Positions 22,670 through 33,335 of a stretch of DNA of 64,000 nt are shown here, in pieces (the first letter of the stretch is position 1; each line of letters opens with the position of its first letter). A program made the position numbers and the translations under genes. The stretch comes from JBPESP01 sp051710585. Lineage in GTDB: Bacteria; Pseudomonadota; Gammaproteobacteria; Enterobacterales; Enterobacteriaceae. Location: assembly GCA_051710585.1 (NCBI GenBank), contig JBPESP010000002.1, positions 400,635 through 464,634 of the forward strand, written 5' to 3'. The notes beneath the pieces are model-generated. The model was not told the origin of the DNA, did no database searches, and saw only the letters and a program-made list of their open reading frames with translations.

Positions 22670-23800
22670 ATGGCCTATACCACCTTTTCACAAATTAAAA
22701 ACGACCAACTGCTGGAACCGATGTTCTTTGGCCAGTTTGTCAATGTTACGCGTTTTGATCAGCAAAAATATGAAATATTTGAAAAGCTGATTGAAAAACA
22801 ATTATCATTTTTCTGGCGGCCAGAAGAGGTCGATGTGTCACGAGATCGTATTGACTATCAGGCGCTACCAGAGCACGAAAACCATATTTTTATCAGTAAT
22901 CTAAAATATCAGATGCTGCTGGATTCCATCCAGGGCCGCAGCCCCAATGTTGCGCTATTGCCGCTTATTTCAATACCTGAGCTGGAAACCTGGGTGGAAA
23001 CCTGGGCGTTTTCCGAAACCATACACTCGCGCTCCTATACCCATATCATCCGCAATATCGTCAACGATCCATCGCTAGTATTCGATGATATTGTCAGTAA
23101 TGAAGAAATCTTGAAACGCGCCAAGGATATCTCTAGCTATTATGACGCACTTATCGAACTGACTAGCTATTACCATCTGCTTGGCGAAGGTACTCATCAG
23201 GTCAACGGTAAAACCGTAGTAGTGAACCTGAACGAGCTAAAGAAAAAGCTTTTTCTTTGCCTGATGAGCGTCTATGCGTTGGAAGCGATTCGTTTCTACG
23301 TTAGCTTTGCCTGCTCTTTCGCCTTTGCCGAGCGCCAGCTGATGGAAGGTAACGCCAAGATCATCCGCCTTATCGCCCGCGATGAAGCCCTACATCTAAC
23401 CGGCACACAGCATATGCTGAATTTAATGCGTTCCGGCGAGGATGATCCAAAGATGGCCAAAATTGCCCGCGAATGTCAGCAGGAGAGCTATAATTTATTC
23501 TTTCTGGCAGCGCAGCAGGAGAAAGAGTGGGCAAGCTATCTGTTTTGTGAAGGCTCCATGATCGGACTGAACAAAGATATCCTATGCCAATATATAGAAT
23601 ACATCACTAATATCCGCATGCAGGCGGTTGGCCTGGATCTACCTTTCGCCATCCGATCCAATCCCATTCCGTGGATTAACTCTTGGCTGGTGTCAGATAA
23701 CGTCCAGGTGGCGCCGCAAGAGGTAGAGGTCAGCTCCTATCTAATAGGTCAGATTGATGCTGAAGTAAATAGCGATGACCTTAGTGACTTCCAGCTGTAA
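22670..23800 (+). CDS. nrdB: Class Ia ribonucleotide reductase, small (beta) subunit
   Basis: Carries the diiron centre and tyrosyl radical that start catalysis in NrdA. The 376 residues equal the E. coli length. The radical Tyr122 lies in HSRSYTHIIRN, the iron ligands are in the usual places (for example ARDEALHLTGTQH), and the C-terminal tail that docks on NrdA ends DDLSDFQL. The start at 22670 (MAYTTFSQIKNDQL) has GAGAG just upstream and lies 53 bases after nrdA; an in-frame extension reaching back into nrdA is not similar to anything. It sits one base upstream of yfaE. Confidence 0.98.
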   Translation: MAYTTFSQIKNDQLLEPMFFGQFVNVTRFDQQKYEIFEKLIEKQLSFFWRPEEVDVSRDRIDYQALPEHENHIFISNLKYQMLLDSIQGRSPNVALLPLISIPELETWVETWAFSETIHSRSYTHIIRNIVNDPSLVFDDIVSNEEILKRAKDISSYYDALIELTSYYHLLGEGTHQVNGKTVVVNLNELKKKLFLCLMSVYALEAIRFYVSFACSFAFAERQLMEGNAKIIRLIARDEALHLTGTQHMLNLMRSGEDDPKMAKIARECQQESYNLFFLAAQQEKEWASYLFCEGSMIGLNKDILCQYIEYITNIRMQAVGLDLPFAIRSNPIPWINSWLVSDNVQVAPQEVEVSSYLIGQIDAEVNSDDLSDFQL

Positions 23801-23801
23801 C

Positions 23802-24062
23802 ATGCCGCAGCCCCTCATTCAGCTGCAACAATGCGGTACCGCACTTTTATACAGCAAAACACATCACTCGCTGCTGGACACACTGGAAGCGCATCAAATA
23901 ACAGTAGAATTCCAGTGCCGATCTGGCTACTGCGGCGCTTGTCGCCTGCGTCTACTAGCGGGTAAAGTAAAATACCACCAGGAGCCGCTTGCCTTTATTA
24001 ATAATGGAGAAATCCTCCCCTGCTGCTGCCTCCCGATAGGCGATATTGAACTAGAGTTATAG
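23802..24062 (+). CDS. yfaE: Ferredoxin-like diferric-tyrosyl radical maintenance protein
   Basis: A small plant-type 2Fe-2S ferredoxin that supplies electrons to rebuild the NrdB diiron/radical centre. The 86 residues contain the cluster motif CRSGYCGACR, with a further cysteine in the PCCC stretch near the C-terminus; E. coli YfaE has 84. The ATG at 23802 comes one base after the nrdB stop, which suggests translational coupling. A longer in-frame start overlapping nrdB is possible but unlike the family. This is the last gene of the nrd operon; I see no clear terminator after it. Confidence 0.95.
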   Translation: MPQPLIQLQQCGTALLYSKTHHSLLDTLEAHQITVEFQCRSGYCGACRLRLLAGKVKYHQEPLAFINNGEILPCCCLPIGDIELEL

Positions 24063-24500
24063 TTCTGATCCTAAAGGCCAGAGACCATTTTAGTACCCCT
24101 TCCCCTTCTAAGAACCTGTGCGGGAGGGCTTCTCTCCCATCCAATATACAATGGAGGTTTCCTCTGCTAGAGCCATAATTAAAAATTTTTCACTAAATTC
24201 TGTACTCAGAATAGCTTTGTTTTAAGCAAATTCAGAGGTAGTTAAAGTAGAGTTATTTCGAGTCTAGAAGCTATAAAATCTCTGTAAGCCGCGGCATTAA
24301 AGACTTCCATCTAACCCATCTTTTAATTAAGAGTCTAGAAATAATTGCAACCCCATATCCATACCGCTCCCATGCGCATAGCAAAAAAAACTTCAGATTC
24401 ATTTTTAGTCAATGAGGTTAAATAATAATGGTTTTATAATCGCTGGCGTCCCGGGACCTCAAGCTTTACAGTAGTTTTGGATGTCACCGTGAAAACACTT
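24063..24500. other. No recognisable gene; likely rearrangement junction
   Basis: Nothing is recognisable between yfaE and dead uspB. In E. coli these neighbours are far apart (nrd region against pitA-uspB), so a chromosomal join probably lies in this stretch, but no mobile element is visible. Confidence 0.4.
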
Positions 24501-24830
24501 CATAAATACTTTTGCGCTGTTCTGAACTTTTAATACGTCATATTTTCATTGAAATACCCATTATATTCTTATTGCGTGCATTATTGGCGGTGCTGCGTAT
24601 CTACGATTCGTAGCTACCAATATGTCGACGGTAGTAGAGTTTTTTACTGCCCATGATTAGCAAGGCAAGCAGCTGCCTCTGGTGCGTTATATTTTACCTA
24701 GCGTTATCTGTATATTATCACGACCCGGAATTCATCCGGCTCTGTGATATGTGCGCTAGCAGCTCATATTAATCAGCACATTTAATATTGTCTAAATTGT
24801 AATAAAACTGATCACTTTATCTATCTAGCG
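24501..24830 (+). pseudogene. uspB: Dead uspB, universal stress protein B
   Basis: UspB is a 111-residue two-helix membrane protein linked to ethanol tolerance in stationary phase. Readable pieces in order: INTFALF after a lost start, LRALLAVLRIYDS, then shifted YQYVDGSRVF (family YQYVDGGGFF), QGKQLPLVRYI (family NKQVRLVWYI), and a DPEFIRLC-like end. It converges on pitA exactly as in E. coli, which supports the call. Several stops and at least two shifts. Confidence 0.7.
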
Positions 24831-24893
24831 CTAAAACAAGCAAAAAAAAGACAGAAGATTTGCTATCTTTTTTTCTGCGTATTGGCAGGCCAG

Positions 24894-26498
24894 CTAAATC
24901 AATTTCAGCGCCAACCAGTAAAAACTACCAGCTAGAATAATAGCTACCGGCAGTGTTAGCGCCCAGGCTAAAAGGATATTCTTTATGGTCTTCCTCTGCA
25001 CGCCGCCGCCATCCACCAGCATAGTGCCAGTGACCGCGGATGACAGCACGTGGGTAGTGGAGACTGGCATGCCAGTATAGCTAGCAAAACCGATAGACAC
25101 CGCCGCTGTCATCTGCGCCGACAGCCCTTGAGCATAAGTCATCCCCTTCTTACCAATTTTCTCACCGATAGTGGTAGCTACCCGACGCCAACCCACCATG
25201 GTACCTAAAGAAAGCGCTAGCGCTATGGCGATAATGATCCATATCGGCGCGTACTCTACCGTATATAACAGATCCTGGCGCAAATTTGACAAGAAGTGTT
25301 TATCCCCAGAAGGGGTTTCTGGCAACTTAGAGACTCTGTCAACAGTGTCTGCAATGCACATCAACAGGCGTCGTACATGTGAGCGCTGATCGGCATTAAG
25401 CGTTTCATAGCTATTCAGATTCTCCAACAACAGCGAAGCACGATTGATAGCAACCAGCGCTCGCGACAAGTCACAATGCAGCTCTTGTTGCTGAAAGGAA
25501 TTTTCTTTATCATCCAGCCATTGGTTATTGGGCATCGTCGCACCGCTTCTGACAGAAGGAGTAGTAGTGTCAACAGTAGAAACAGCGCCCCCAGTAGGGG
25601 CGGCATTTTTTACGGGTAGTAGCAGAGACTGCTCATCTATGGCAACGACGTGGGTGAACACAATGGGGTTTTGCATATAATATTGCTGCAGATGATTAAT
25701 CGCATCATGGGTGCGGTTGATGTCGTAACTGCTAGCATTCATGTTAACCACAACTCCCGCTGGCGCAACGCCTATCAATAGCAGCATAATAAGCCCGATC
25801 CCCTTCTGTCCATCGTTAGCGCCATGAGAAAAGCTTACGCCAGCAGAGGAAAAAATTAGAGCGATACACACCCAGAACGGTGGTTTACGCTTGCCATCCT
25901 TTTTCTGACGCTCCGCTGGCGTCAGATGAATATGGCAGTATTTTTTGGTGCTGTTCCAATAACGACGCAGAATAAACACCATCGTCCCAGCTACCACTAA
26001 ACCCACCACCGGAGAAATCATCAGTGACAGGAATATTTCAATCAATGTAGGGATATTGAGCGCCTTAACCACCGAGCTATCGCTGACTAACGCATTGGTA
26101 AGACCGATACCAATAATTGCGCCAATAAGAGTGTGTGAACTTGAGGCCGGCAGGCCAAAGTACCAGGTACCTAGATTCCACAAAATCGCCGCCAGCAGCA
26201 TAGAAAACATCATTGCTAGGCCTTGTGCTGAACTAACATTGAGCAAAAGGTCTGTCGCTAAGAGATGAACGATGGCATAAGCAACGCTTAATCCACCCAT
26301 CAGAACCCCTAAAAAATTAAACACTCCAGACATAGCAATCGCCAGTTGGGAACGTAGTGCACGAGTGTAAATGACTGTAGCAGCAGCGTTGGCCGTATCA
26401 TGAAAGCCATTGATGGCCTCATAAACCAGAACAAAAATTAATGCGAGCACCAACATTAAACCGGTTTGGAATTCCAGGCCGGTAAATAGATATAGCAT
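24894..26498 (-). CDS. pitA: Low-affinity inorganic phosphate transporter
   Basis: A proton-coupled inner-membrane carrier for metal-phosphate complexes. The 534 residues match PitA of E. coli (499), starting MLYLFTGLEF. The two PiT signature regions are present: YEAINGFHDTANAAATVIY in the first half and, near the C-terminus, GMPVSTTHVLSSAV. SHGANDGQKGIG sits in the middle. The extra length lies in the central hydrophilic loop (about residues 255-340), which carries a Thr/Ser-rich insertion. A dead uspB lies convergent downstream. PitB could not be fully excluded but synteny favours PitA. Confidence 0.95.
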   Translation of the reverse strand: MLYLFTGLEFQTGLMLVLALIFVLVYEAINGFHDTANAAATVIYTRALRSQLAIAMSGVFNFLGVLMGGLSVAYAIVHLLATDLLLNVSSAQGLAMMFSMLLAAILWNLGTWYFGLPASSSHTLIGAIIGIGLTNALVSDSSVVKALNIPTLIEIFLSLMISPVVGLVVAGTMVFILRRYWNSTKKYCHIHLTPAERQKKDGKRKPPFWVCIALIFSSAGVSFSHGANDGQKGIGLIMLLLIGVAPAGVVVNMNASSYDINRTHDAINHLQQYYMQNPIVFTHVVAIDEQSLLLPVKNAAPTGGAVSTVDTTTPSVRSGATMPNNQWLDDKENSFQQQELHCDLSRALVAINRASLLLENLNSYETLNADQRSHVRRLLMCIADTVDRVSKLPETPSGDKHFLSNLRQDLLYTVEYAPIWIIIAIALALSLGTMVGWRRVATTIGEKIGKKGMTYAQGLSAQMTAAVSIGFASYTGMPVSTTHVLSSAVTGTMLVDGGGVQRKTIKNILLAWALTLPVAIILAGSFYWLALKLI

Positions 26499-29400
26499 AG
26501 AGAGTTACGCCATTATTTAGACATCAACGGCCGCATTATCTGCGACAAGAGGAGCAGAGGAAAAGAAAATATGACCTTTTTTAATATTCTTGCCGCCTAC
26601 AAACATGAACTTACCTCTATAAACTTAAAACTTAGAAAGATATGCTTTTATATAATCTAGCATTTTTATTAGAGCATATCCTAATTAGGCCTATTAAAAT
26701 TGAGCCACAAGTTAAACCTAAGCCCGCCAAGTTCGGTTACTCATTTAAGAATATAAGCAAAGTAACACCATGGCACAAAAGTTTAACTTGGTTGTTATCG
26801 TCACTGGTATGAACGCTGTATACCCAATAGAATTTTATTGATTTGGTGCAGTACCGCAACGTTTGCTTGCCATAAAAAGCCTCAAGCAGCTGCTGTCCAA
26901 TGACTCTTCCGTATAACAGATTATCGATCTCCTATTGGTAGAATAACGGTTGGTATGGTTTACTCTGTATCTGCGCAGTGAAGTGCTGACAGCTTCTAAA
27001 TGAGATGTTTTGCTAACCCCCTACGCATACTGTATTTTCACCTCTGAGCTGTTAATCGGCTACAGGTAGTCTCTAGATACCATGGGTAGGGTAATACCGC
27101 TTAGTTAGCACCTTGCTCAACAGCTCGATATAGCAATGATTTCGACGCAGGTTGTTTGATGCCCGTTATACTGCATAAATCGCTTCTTAATCTGCTAGTG
27201 ACTCTGATGAGCAGAGTCACTATAATGCCGGTTGTTGTCAGCGCAGAAGATGGCACTCGTTTTCGCGAAAATATTTTTTACTCACTTCAAAGCATCCCAG
27301 CCCAAACGATATTATAGATTTCTATATTATAATTCTGAAAAAAAGGAGTGAGTTCTTGATCATTTACTTTCTGCCGGAGGCATAAGATTGTCATCCTTTC
27401 TCGGTGAGAAAGCTTGCCATCAATTCTAACTAAAGCCTAAATACCCTCTCGAAATTGTTACCGCGTCTATTTTTAGAATACTAACAGCAATTGCATGACA
27501 TTCCTGATATCAGTCTGAAATAACTAGCCCCATGCCTGACGGCGCAATGAGTAGTATTATCAATACAACACAGTGACGGATGCAATACAACGGTATTGAA
27601 AAGTGCAGTACCCGCCGAAATTACAACAGAGTAAGCGGCTAGGGTGTTGTGCAATCGAGGAACTAAAGCAAGTTGTGTATAATACAGGCGTGTGCAGATA
27701 AGGGGTCCACAGGACATTATTACTACATAAAATCGGCTCAACTCCGATTAAATGCCGGTATTATAGCCATGAAGCAAGGAAGAATGCTTCTAAAGTTCAT
27801 TGAGGACTAAATTGTGCTCCAAACCCCCTGAGTGGAAATCCAGGTAATCGTTAACGCTTTTTTTTCAACGACATTAGATCAGTTCACCTCACGCTTTATG
27901 CTCCCATTCATAGATATCGAACTTAGCTTCCACGGAGGAGGAAATGCGTCATCATTAATTAATGATAAGCGAAGGCAATAGGATTTTCAAATAAAGCTAT
28001 GGCGCCTTCCCTATATGATGTAGTAGTATACCGTGTGCACAGCATTACCGATTAACATTACTCATTTGCGATGCCATGATAATAATGGGGGATTAGCCTT
28101 AAACAGGCTCCTAACGTTCAGGCAGATTCATATGCTTAAGCAATTTTACCCGCGAAGGCAAGATCCAGTAGGCAAACTTTTTTTACTTATCGCCACACCT
28201 CTAAACAGGTAGACTGCCAAAAAAAAATCATACTCCTACTTCTCCAAGCTATCCATAAATACTACGATGTTCTGATATGCAAAATCTTTGCCGATAAAAA
28301 AATTAAATACATGGATGCCCTCAACCATACAGTTCATAAAAGAAAACAGCTCGAGAAGACAGTTTAAAGCAGAGTTTTAATACCTCCTTGAAACGCACTT
28401 TTACCTCTAAATACCGGAAGTATCCCTAACCGTCTTTCGCACCATGGATTTAAGTACCATGCACCCCTATAACAAAATCTGCGGCATCTCGAATTCCATC
28501 AACTTACCAATAGAGTGTTGTTTCTTTTCTCGAGTCATATGGTCTTGTTCTTGCTACCGAGTCGGATATTTTCTCACCCGACAATTTTAAGCAAAGCCAT
28601 CTGGAAATCGGCAGGGAGAGCGACATAATTAGGGGCTGGCACATATATATTCCTGCCAATAGCAGTTATCACGCGCCCATAACCGCTTCAATATAAGGCC
28701 AGCCACCACATTCTTACACTTCTTCCTAAGTCAGAGCGCGTGCATATAGGCCACATCGCCAGCCTCAAAAATACTCAAGCATTTTACGATTCCATCGTAG
28801 ATTGACTAACGGATAGGTGTAAGCCCAAGAGGTATTCTCATTCTGTTGATTATATTGATTGCGTATTTTGTAAAATAGGTATAGAATTTTCTTTAAAATA
28901 AAAACATTCTTGGTGATGGTCTTATAGACCTTTATGCGCTTCACAACTCATCCTCCTTTAACACAACTCCCATAAACCAAGCCAATGGATAGCGAGAGTC
29001 CTAATTTCAAAGAAATGAATGCGATTATCATCCGATAATCCGCCGATGATTTTACTTACCTACAATCCAAAATCATAAGTATGGTTAAGAGGTATGATAA
29101 GGAGAGAACACATTGATATAAAACAGTACTATCGGAATATTGAATTTAAGATTGATAAAAATAGTGCCATCATTAAGTTATTATTATATGCAGATAGCGC
29201 TTAGTTAAATGGCATCAAAATTGCTATGAATTAGTTTCACTAGCAGATTTTTCACGATGCCTGCTACATAAATAGCAATACTGCGTTGAGTATCAAATTT
29301 CAACGCTTTCATCATATATTCAGCCAAGCCAATGTCAGGGCTCCTCTACTGAAACACTCAGCGTAAGAATAAGATCACAAAAATTATTTCGTAATAATCA

Positions 29401-30925
29401 TCCGAAAGTAATTATCATATTCAGTTTAAGGTTTATAGATACATTAGTTTAGTTTAACGTAAATCACTGCCATACATTCATGCTGTTCATCCAAAGCGCA
29501 TTCGTTCACTTAATACACCGGAAATATAGGGTATACTAATTTCAGTGAAAATCTCAGTTATATAAATAACTGTATAAATATTAATATGTTAATAAGTAAA
29601 ATTAAAAAATACTCCCTGTGTGAATCACCTAGCTTTTACTGTAAAAATAGTGATAAAGGGGGATGATTATTGCTGAATAACCTTATTACACAAAAGTCTA
29701 CTAACCATCGTTGTATCTAGTAGTGTTTATTAAATACATTGTTCTCTTATCAGATAATGATCGTCATTGACAATATTATTTCAGAGATAGCAAAAATCAC
29801 TTCATTACCTTCAAATGAATATTTAGGAAGTGAAAAACCCAAACTGATGGCGACGGATGTGTTGGTGGTAATAATATTCCCAGACAGTAAAATAATACTT
29901 TGAATAAAGATTTTATTAATGTAGAAATATTAAAATATTAAATATATTATTGCCGCTTCTTATCTTAATTTGCCGTTGACGATATAGATGATTATCTATG
30001 CACTAATCGCAACGAATTTATCCTCCGTCATTAAAACGGGACCAGGGTCGGGACCTATAGGATAAAAAAGATCAATGCTTTCTGGGAAAGCATTGATCTT
30101 TTTTATCCATGGCTCTAAAGAGATCTTTTAGCAGGAGATAGCTGAAAAAATAAAATAGGAGGTTACCGCCAAGCGACTATACAGCCTTCTTTTTACCCAG
30201 AATGACTTCCATCTCGACTTAGTAATTAAGAGTATCGATAAGGGGGTTGGGGTACTTTCTATTAAATCCCTCGAGACACATACGGATGCGCAAGGCTTGC
30301 TGAAAATAATCACATCTAATAGGAATATTATCTACGGCTAGACTGGAGTTATTAACCACTATTGTCAAACTCATAAGCATGAAGGTAAGCACTAAAAAAA
30401 AGAAATATATGATGTAGAGACAGGAGAAAATGCCAAAACCTTATCCAATCATAGATACAGGACAGATCAAAATCTGTAAGCTCAAAATAAGGTACAATAA
30501 ATTAAAATGAAAACGAAATGTTAAAGGCTATAACGCTCTTGATCTCAGACTCTCTGAACAAGTTCTCGTTAATCGTGATACTCTGAGCGCCTATTCATGG
30601 TTTATTATTGTAGCAATTAGAAATACTGTAAAATCGCCATAACAGGTTAGAAGATAAGCGAATAGGATTATCCAGTCAGGTTCATGAACTAACAGTATCA
30701 ACCATGGTGCATATAGCTACCGCATAGAGCGCTAGCTCGCAGGTAGGCTATTAAAGCGCGGAAACTGTTCAGTTGTCAGCAGCCGGCGTACAAATATTAG
30801 CGTAGATGCAATCAGAAACAAGTTACAATTCTCGCTTTTCTTAAGCGAAAGTTCGCTGTAATGAAACTAAAGAAGATATGGTGCAGCGATATGACGTATA
30901 TCTAAACTAGGAAATAAGGGGAGTC
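26499..30925. other. Gene desert, 4.4 kb of unrecognisable relics
   Basis: This is the longest stretch without any assignable gene. Coding-like broken pieces exist, for example on the plus strand near 26770-27170 and on the minus strand near 28450-28750 (DGIRDAADFVIGVHG), but I cannot name them. It contains inverted repeats at 27196-27222 (arms 11, loop 5), 27951-27966 (16-base palindrome) and the very long 30060-30108 hairpin. Confidence 0.4.
30060..30108. repeat. Perfect inverted repeat, 23/3/23
   Basis: The longest hairpin in the window. Two exact 23-base arms flank the loop TGG. Because the arms hold an A6 and a T6 tract, it could act as a bidirectional intrinsic terminator, but the stem is AT-rich and there is no intact gene on either side to terminate. 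It resembles the other short-loop inverted duplications here. Confidence 0.92.
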
Positions 30926-31123
30926 AGCCGGAGTAATGTTCTACAGCGATCAAAGTAGGCAGTATACGAGCAGGCAGTTCCGATACACTTTCTGTGGCGT
31001 TAGCGGACTAAACAAAGTACATAACTCCGCCAGTAGTAACGGGCTACAAAAGTTTCAGTGAAACAGCTTATGAAGCTAAAGACTATATCATAGAGTATTA
31101 CAAGCGCATTGAGGTTAAATAAA
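30926..31123 (+). mobile_element. Fragment of an IS3-family transposase (orfB)
   Basis: The plus strand reads GVMFYSDQSRQYTSRQFRYT, the region around the second Asp of the DDE catalytic triad of IS3-family integrase-type transposases (family HSDQGSQYTSRQFR). It is followed, after a gap where the NCWDN block should be, by VVTGYKSFSETAYEAKDYII and EYYKRI, the family C-terminal block. Only the last third of orfB is readable; terminal repeats and orfA were not found. A second scrap of a similar element lies near 60.6 kb. Confidence 0.75.
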
Positions 31124-31499
31124 TATAATTTTTTGGTTTCTAATTCTAACTTAGAATAATTATTTTGGCTAGCCTCACTGATTCATTACCTCTAGCTGCT
31201 GATGATGGAGTGCCTATTAAAACATAGGATCCATAGCTGTATCCCGATATCATTCATTATAGTAGGAAGATCACCTGTATTTCTCCCATATTAATGGGCC
31301 GATGAGTTAGCATTTACATCAACCTTTCCCTGCTGGAAAGCTGCGAATTATTCTGCTAGGCCAACGATAAATGATAGATATACAAAGAGGGGGACTACCC
31401 AGTAACAAGCGGTAAATGAGAGGCGAGAAAAAATAGCGGGAAAAAACCCTGCAGTGTATTTCATTAGTTTATAATAATTAGCTGATCGCGGGTTACTAC
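31124..31499. other. No recognisable gene
   Basis: Between the IS3 scrap and the end of dead pheA nothing is identifiable. In E. coli tyrA would converge on pheA here; I see no trace of it. Confidence 0.4.
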
Positions 31500-32520
31500 G
31501 GATACATCTATAAAACGTTCTTTCTGGGAGGTATAAGGGCTAGCACTTTTAAGAAATGCATAATATACCTCTTAGTCTTTGGATAAAGACTTTTGTATTC
31601 AAATTAGGATATATCGGCCGGAATACCAGACAAATCACTATAATACCGTGTGTCCGCAACACCAAAAACACTTCAAGCAAGGCTTTGGCTTAGCTGCTGA
31701 CCAGCGGAATAATAAATGTAGTTTTAGGCGGGATCTGCTCAGTGATATCAATAGGTTTTCGGGCCAGTATGATAAAGCAGATGATATTTTTTATGCTGTT
31801 TGCTAAATTACTTTCTAACACCTATAGGGGGATTAAGCTTTACCACTTTTTTTCCATAGCTACGTTGATTCTTTTTTTTGAAATATTTAAATTGCCACTG
31901 AAAAAATATACCAGAAACTAACCACATTACTGAGAATATTGCAGATTGGTTATATATGAACCTCGATATGCCAAATCTTGGCACTGCAAGAACCCGATGA
32001 TCAATAGAGATAGAAATCCCGCCTAAAAAACTAAGCTGCTATTTTCTGTCGGTAGAATACCGTATTTTAATTGGCCCATTTTCATAAATTGTAAAATATA
32101 GATCCATTTTAGGAATCAAATTTGAAAATTTACTCAAAATAAAATGCACCTTTAATTACTGAGTTGTCGGATAGGCAAAAAACCTCTTGGATCAAGAGAA
32201 GGAATATATGCAAAACGTTTCCTCTGGTGATTAATAGCTAATTATATCAGAGGTTGCTCCATTAATACAGAATATTCAATAATTATTTGGAACAATCTGA
32301 TCATATAAAGCCGTCTAGTTTAAGTTTCTGAGTCTCTGCAACCAGGCGTTTTAGCAGTTATCACTCTCGCACTATATTGCCTATTGGTTGCTGGTAGCAG
32401 ACTACTATCTTCCTCCCCATAACATCCAAGTCCAGAGAGGATCTGTCCGCGATTATAGATTTAATATCTAGCACACTAACCCGATCGCGCGTTGTCAATA
32501 AATTCATATTATTCAGACAT
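31500..32520 (-). pseudogene. pheA: Dead pheA, chorismate mutase/prephenate dehydratase
   Basis: PheA makes phenylpyruvate for phenylalanine. The relic begins with ATG TCT GAA then a stop. It reads, across shifts, NLLTTRDRVSVLDIKSII (family [20 protein letters not shown]), IRLFQIIIEYSVL (family ITRLFQLIIEDSVL), and near the end IILARKPIDITEQIPPKT and LLEVFLVLRTHGI of the ACT regulatory domain (family VVLARKAINVSDQVPAKTT, LVEALLVLRNHNL), ending near FLKVLALIP. The middle is largely unreadable. The plus-strand frame at 31579-31806 is antisense to this. It is preceded by a recognisable phe attenuator. The host or a partner would then have to supply phenylalanine, unless another copy exists. Confidence 0.88.
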
Positions 32521-32542
32521 AAATTACCTTTCATACCAATAA

Positions 32543-32660
32543 AACCCTCCTAAAATGGGAGGGTTTGCTTTTTGTCTTTGCTTTCTTTTTTCACACGATA
32601 GACTTGCCTCCTAGCCAGGAAATTAAAGAAGAAAGCAAAGAAAACGATAGTATTGTCATA
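32543..32660 (-). promoter_or_regulatory. pheL: phe attenuator: leader peptide pheL (frameshifted) and stems
   Basis: Homologous to the E. coli pheA attenuator. A leader ATG lies at 32658-32660. The Phe codon cluster (TTC TTT GCT TTC TTC TTT) is there but one T is missing just before it, so it is now out of frame with the ATG. The 1:2 stem arms are a perfect 13-base pair set (32630-32642 with 32576-32588), and the 3:4 stem AAACCCTCC/GGAGGGTTT lies at 32543-32567, followed by only four T. In E. coli translation of Phe codons decides between these stems. The controlled gene, pheA, is dead. Confidence 0.75.
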
Positions 32661-32779
32661 GCGGACTATTCAGAATATAAGTAAGCGTAGTAACCGCTCC
32701 TCTTTCTTGTTTCAATATAAAATACAAGCAATAGCTCTTTATTCAACGTATTGCTAACCTCTGTCAAACAAGACAGTTT

Positions 32780-33103
32780 ACCCCATCTAGGAGGATCAGA
32801 TCGCTGTAAAATTCACGGTTTTGACGCATTCTATGGTATAATCAGCTTCACCACTTATCCTGTAGTTTATTAATTTGACGTCCAAGTTTCGCCAATAGCT
32901 CATTAATAACTAGATAAATATCTTGGTAGTCTCAACTACCTGTTAGCTAGCCGCCAACGAATTGCACTTGTTTATTTTGAGAGGATAATATGGAAATTAA
33001 TCAGCTAATGGCCCAGCATTTTGCCAGTTTAGCAAAACTCTCTTCTGGTGTTGACGAATAGCAGGAATGATATCCATTTCTAATCAATGATTTTAATTAT
33101 CAT
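32780..33103 (-). pseudogene. raiA: Dead raiA (yfiA), ribosome-associated inhibitor
   Basis: RaiA binds and stabilises 70S ribosomes in the cold and in stationary phase. The relic starts with ATG at 33101-33103, then a stop. It reads MDIIPAIRQH (family MEITPAIRQH), FAKLAK, FHIILSK (family PHIILSK), DIYLVINELLAKLGRQINKL (family [21 protein letters not shown]) and VKTVNF near the end. Stops and shifts separate them. It lies between the phe attenuator and bamD as in E. coli. Confidence 0.85.
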
Positions 33104-33335
33104 AAAGTTACTTCTCTTCGTATTTCCATCGATACAGTTTATGCATACCTATATATAAAGTCAGTCTTTTTTTGTACGATTTAGATTATTTTCCAACTTG
33201 ACGATAAAGGGGACAGGTTCTTTGAATAGACCTCAAGAACGGGAATCATACCCTTTCTCAAAACATAGGTAATGGGTGATATTACAAAGTTAACCTGTTA
33301 AAAATAGAAGCAAAAGCCATTCATAGCACTTCTCA

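Noticed and set aside
26760..27180. Broken frame thought of as ubiC
   Set aside because: Only a few residues agree and the context does not fit.
30420..30850. Weak resemblance to flagellin or an upstream part of an IS3 element
   Set aside because: Only scattered residues fit and no frame holds; not strong enough to name.
31579..31806. 75-codon plus-strand open frame
   Set aside because: Antisense to the well-matched regulatory-domain end of dead pheA.
32990..33060. Short plus-strand frame with a good ribosome site (MEINQLMAQHF)
   Set aside because: Antisense to dead raiA; it ends after about 23 codons.
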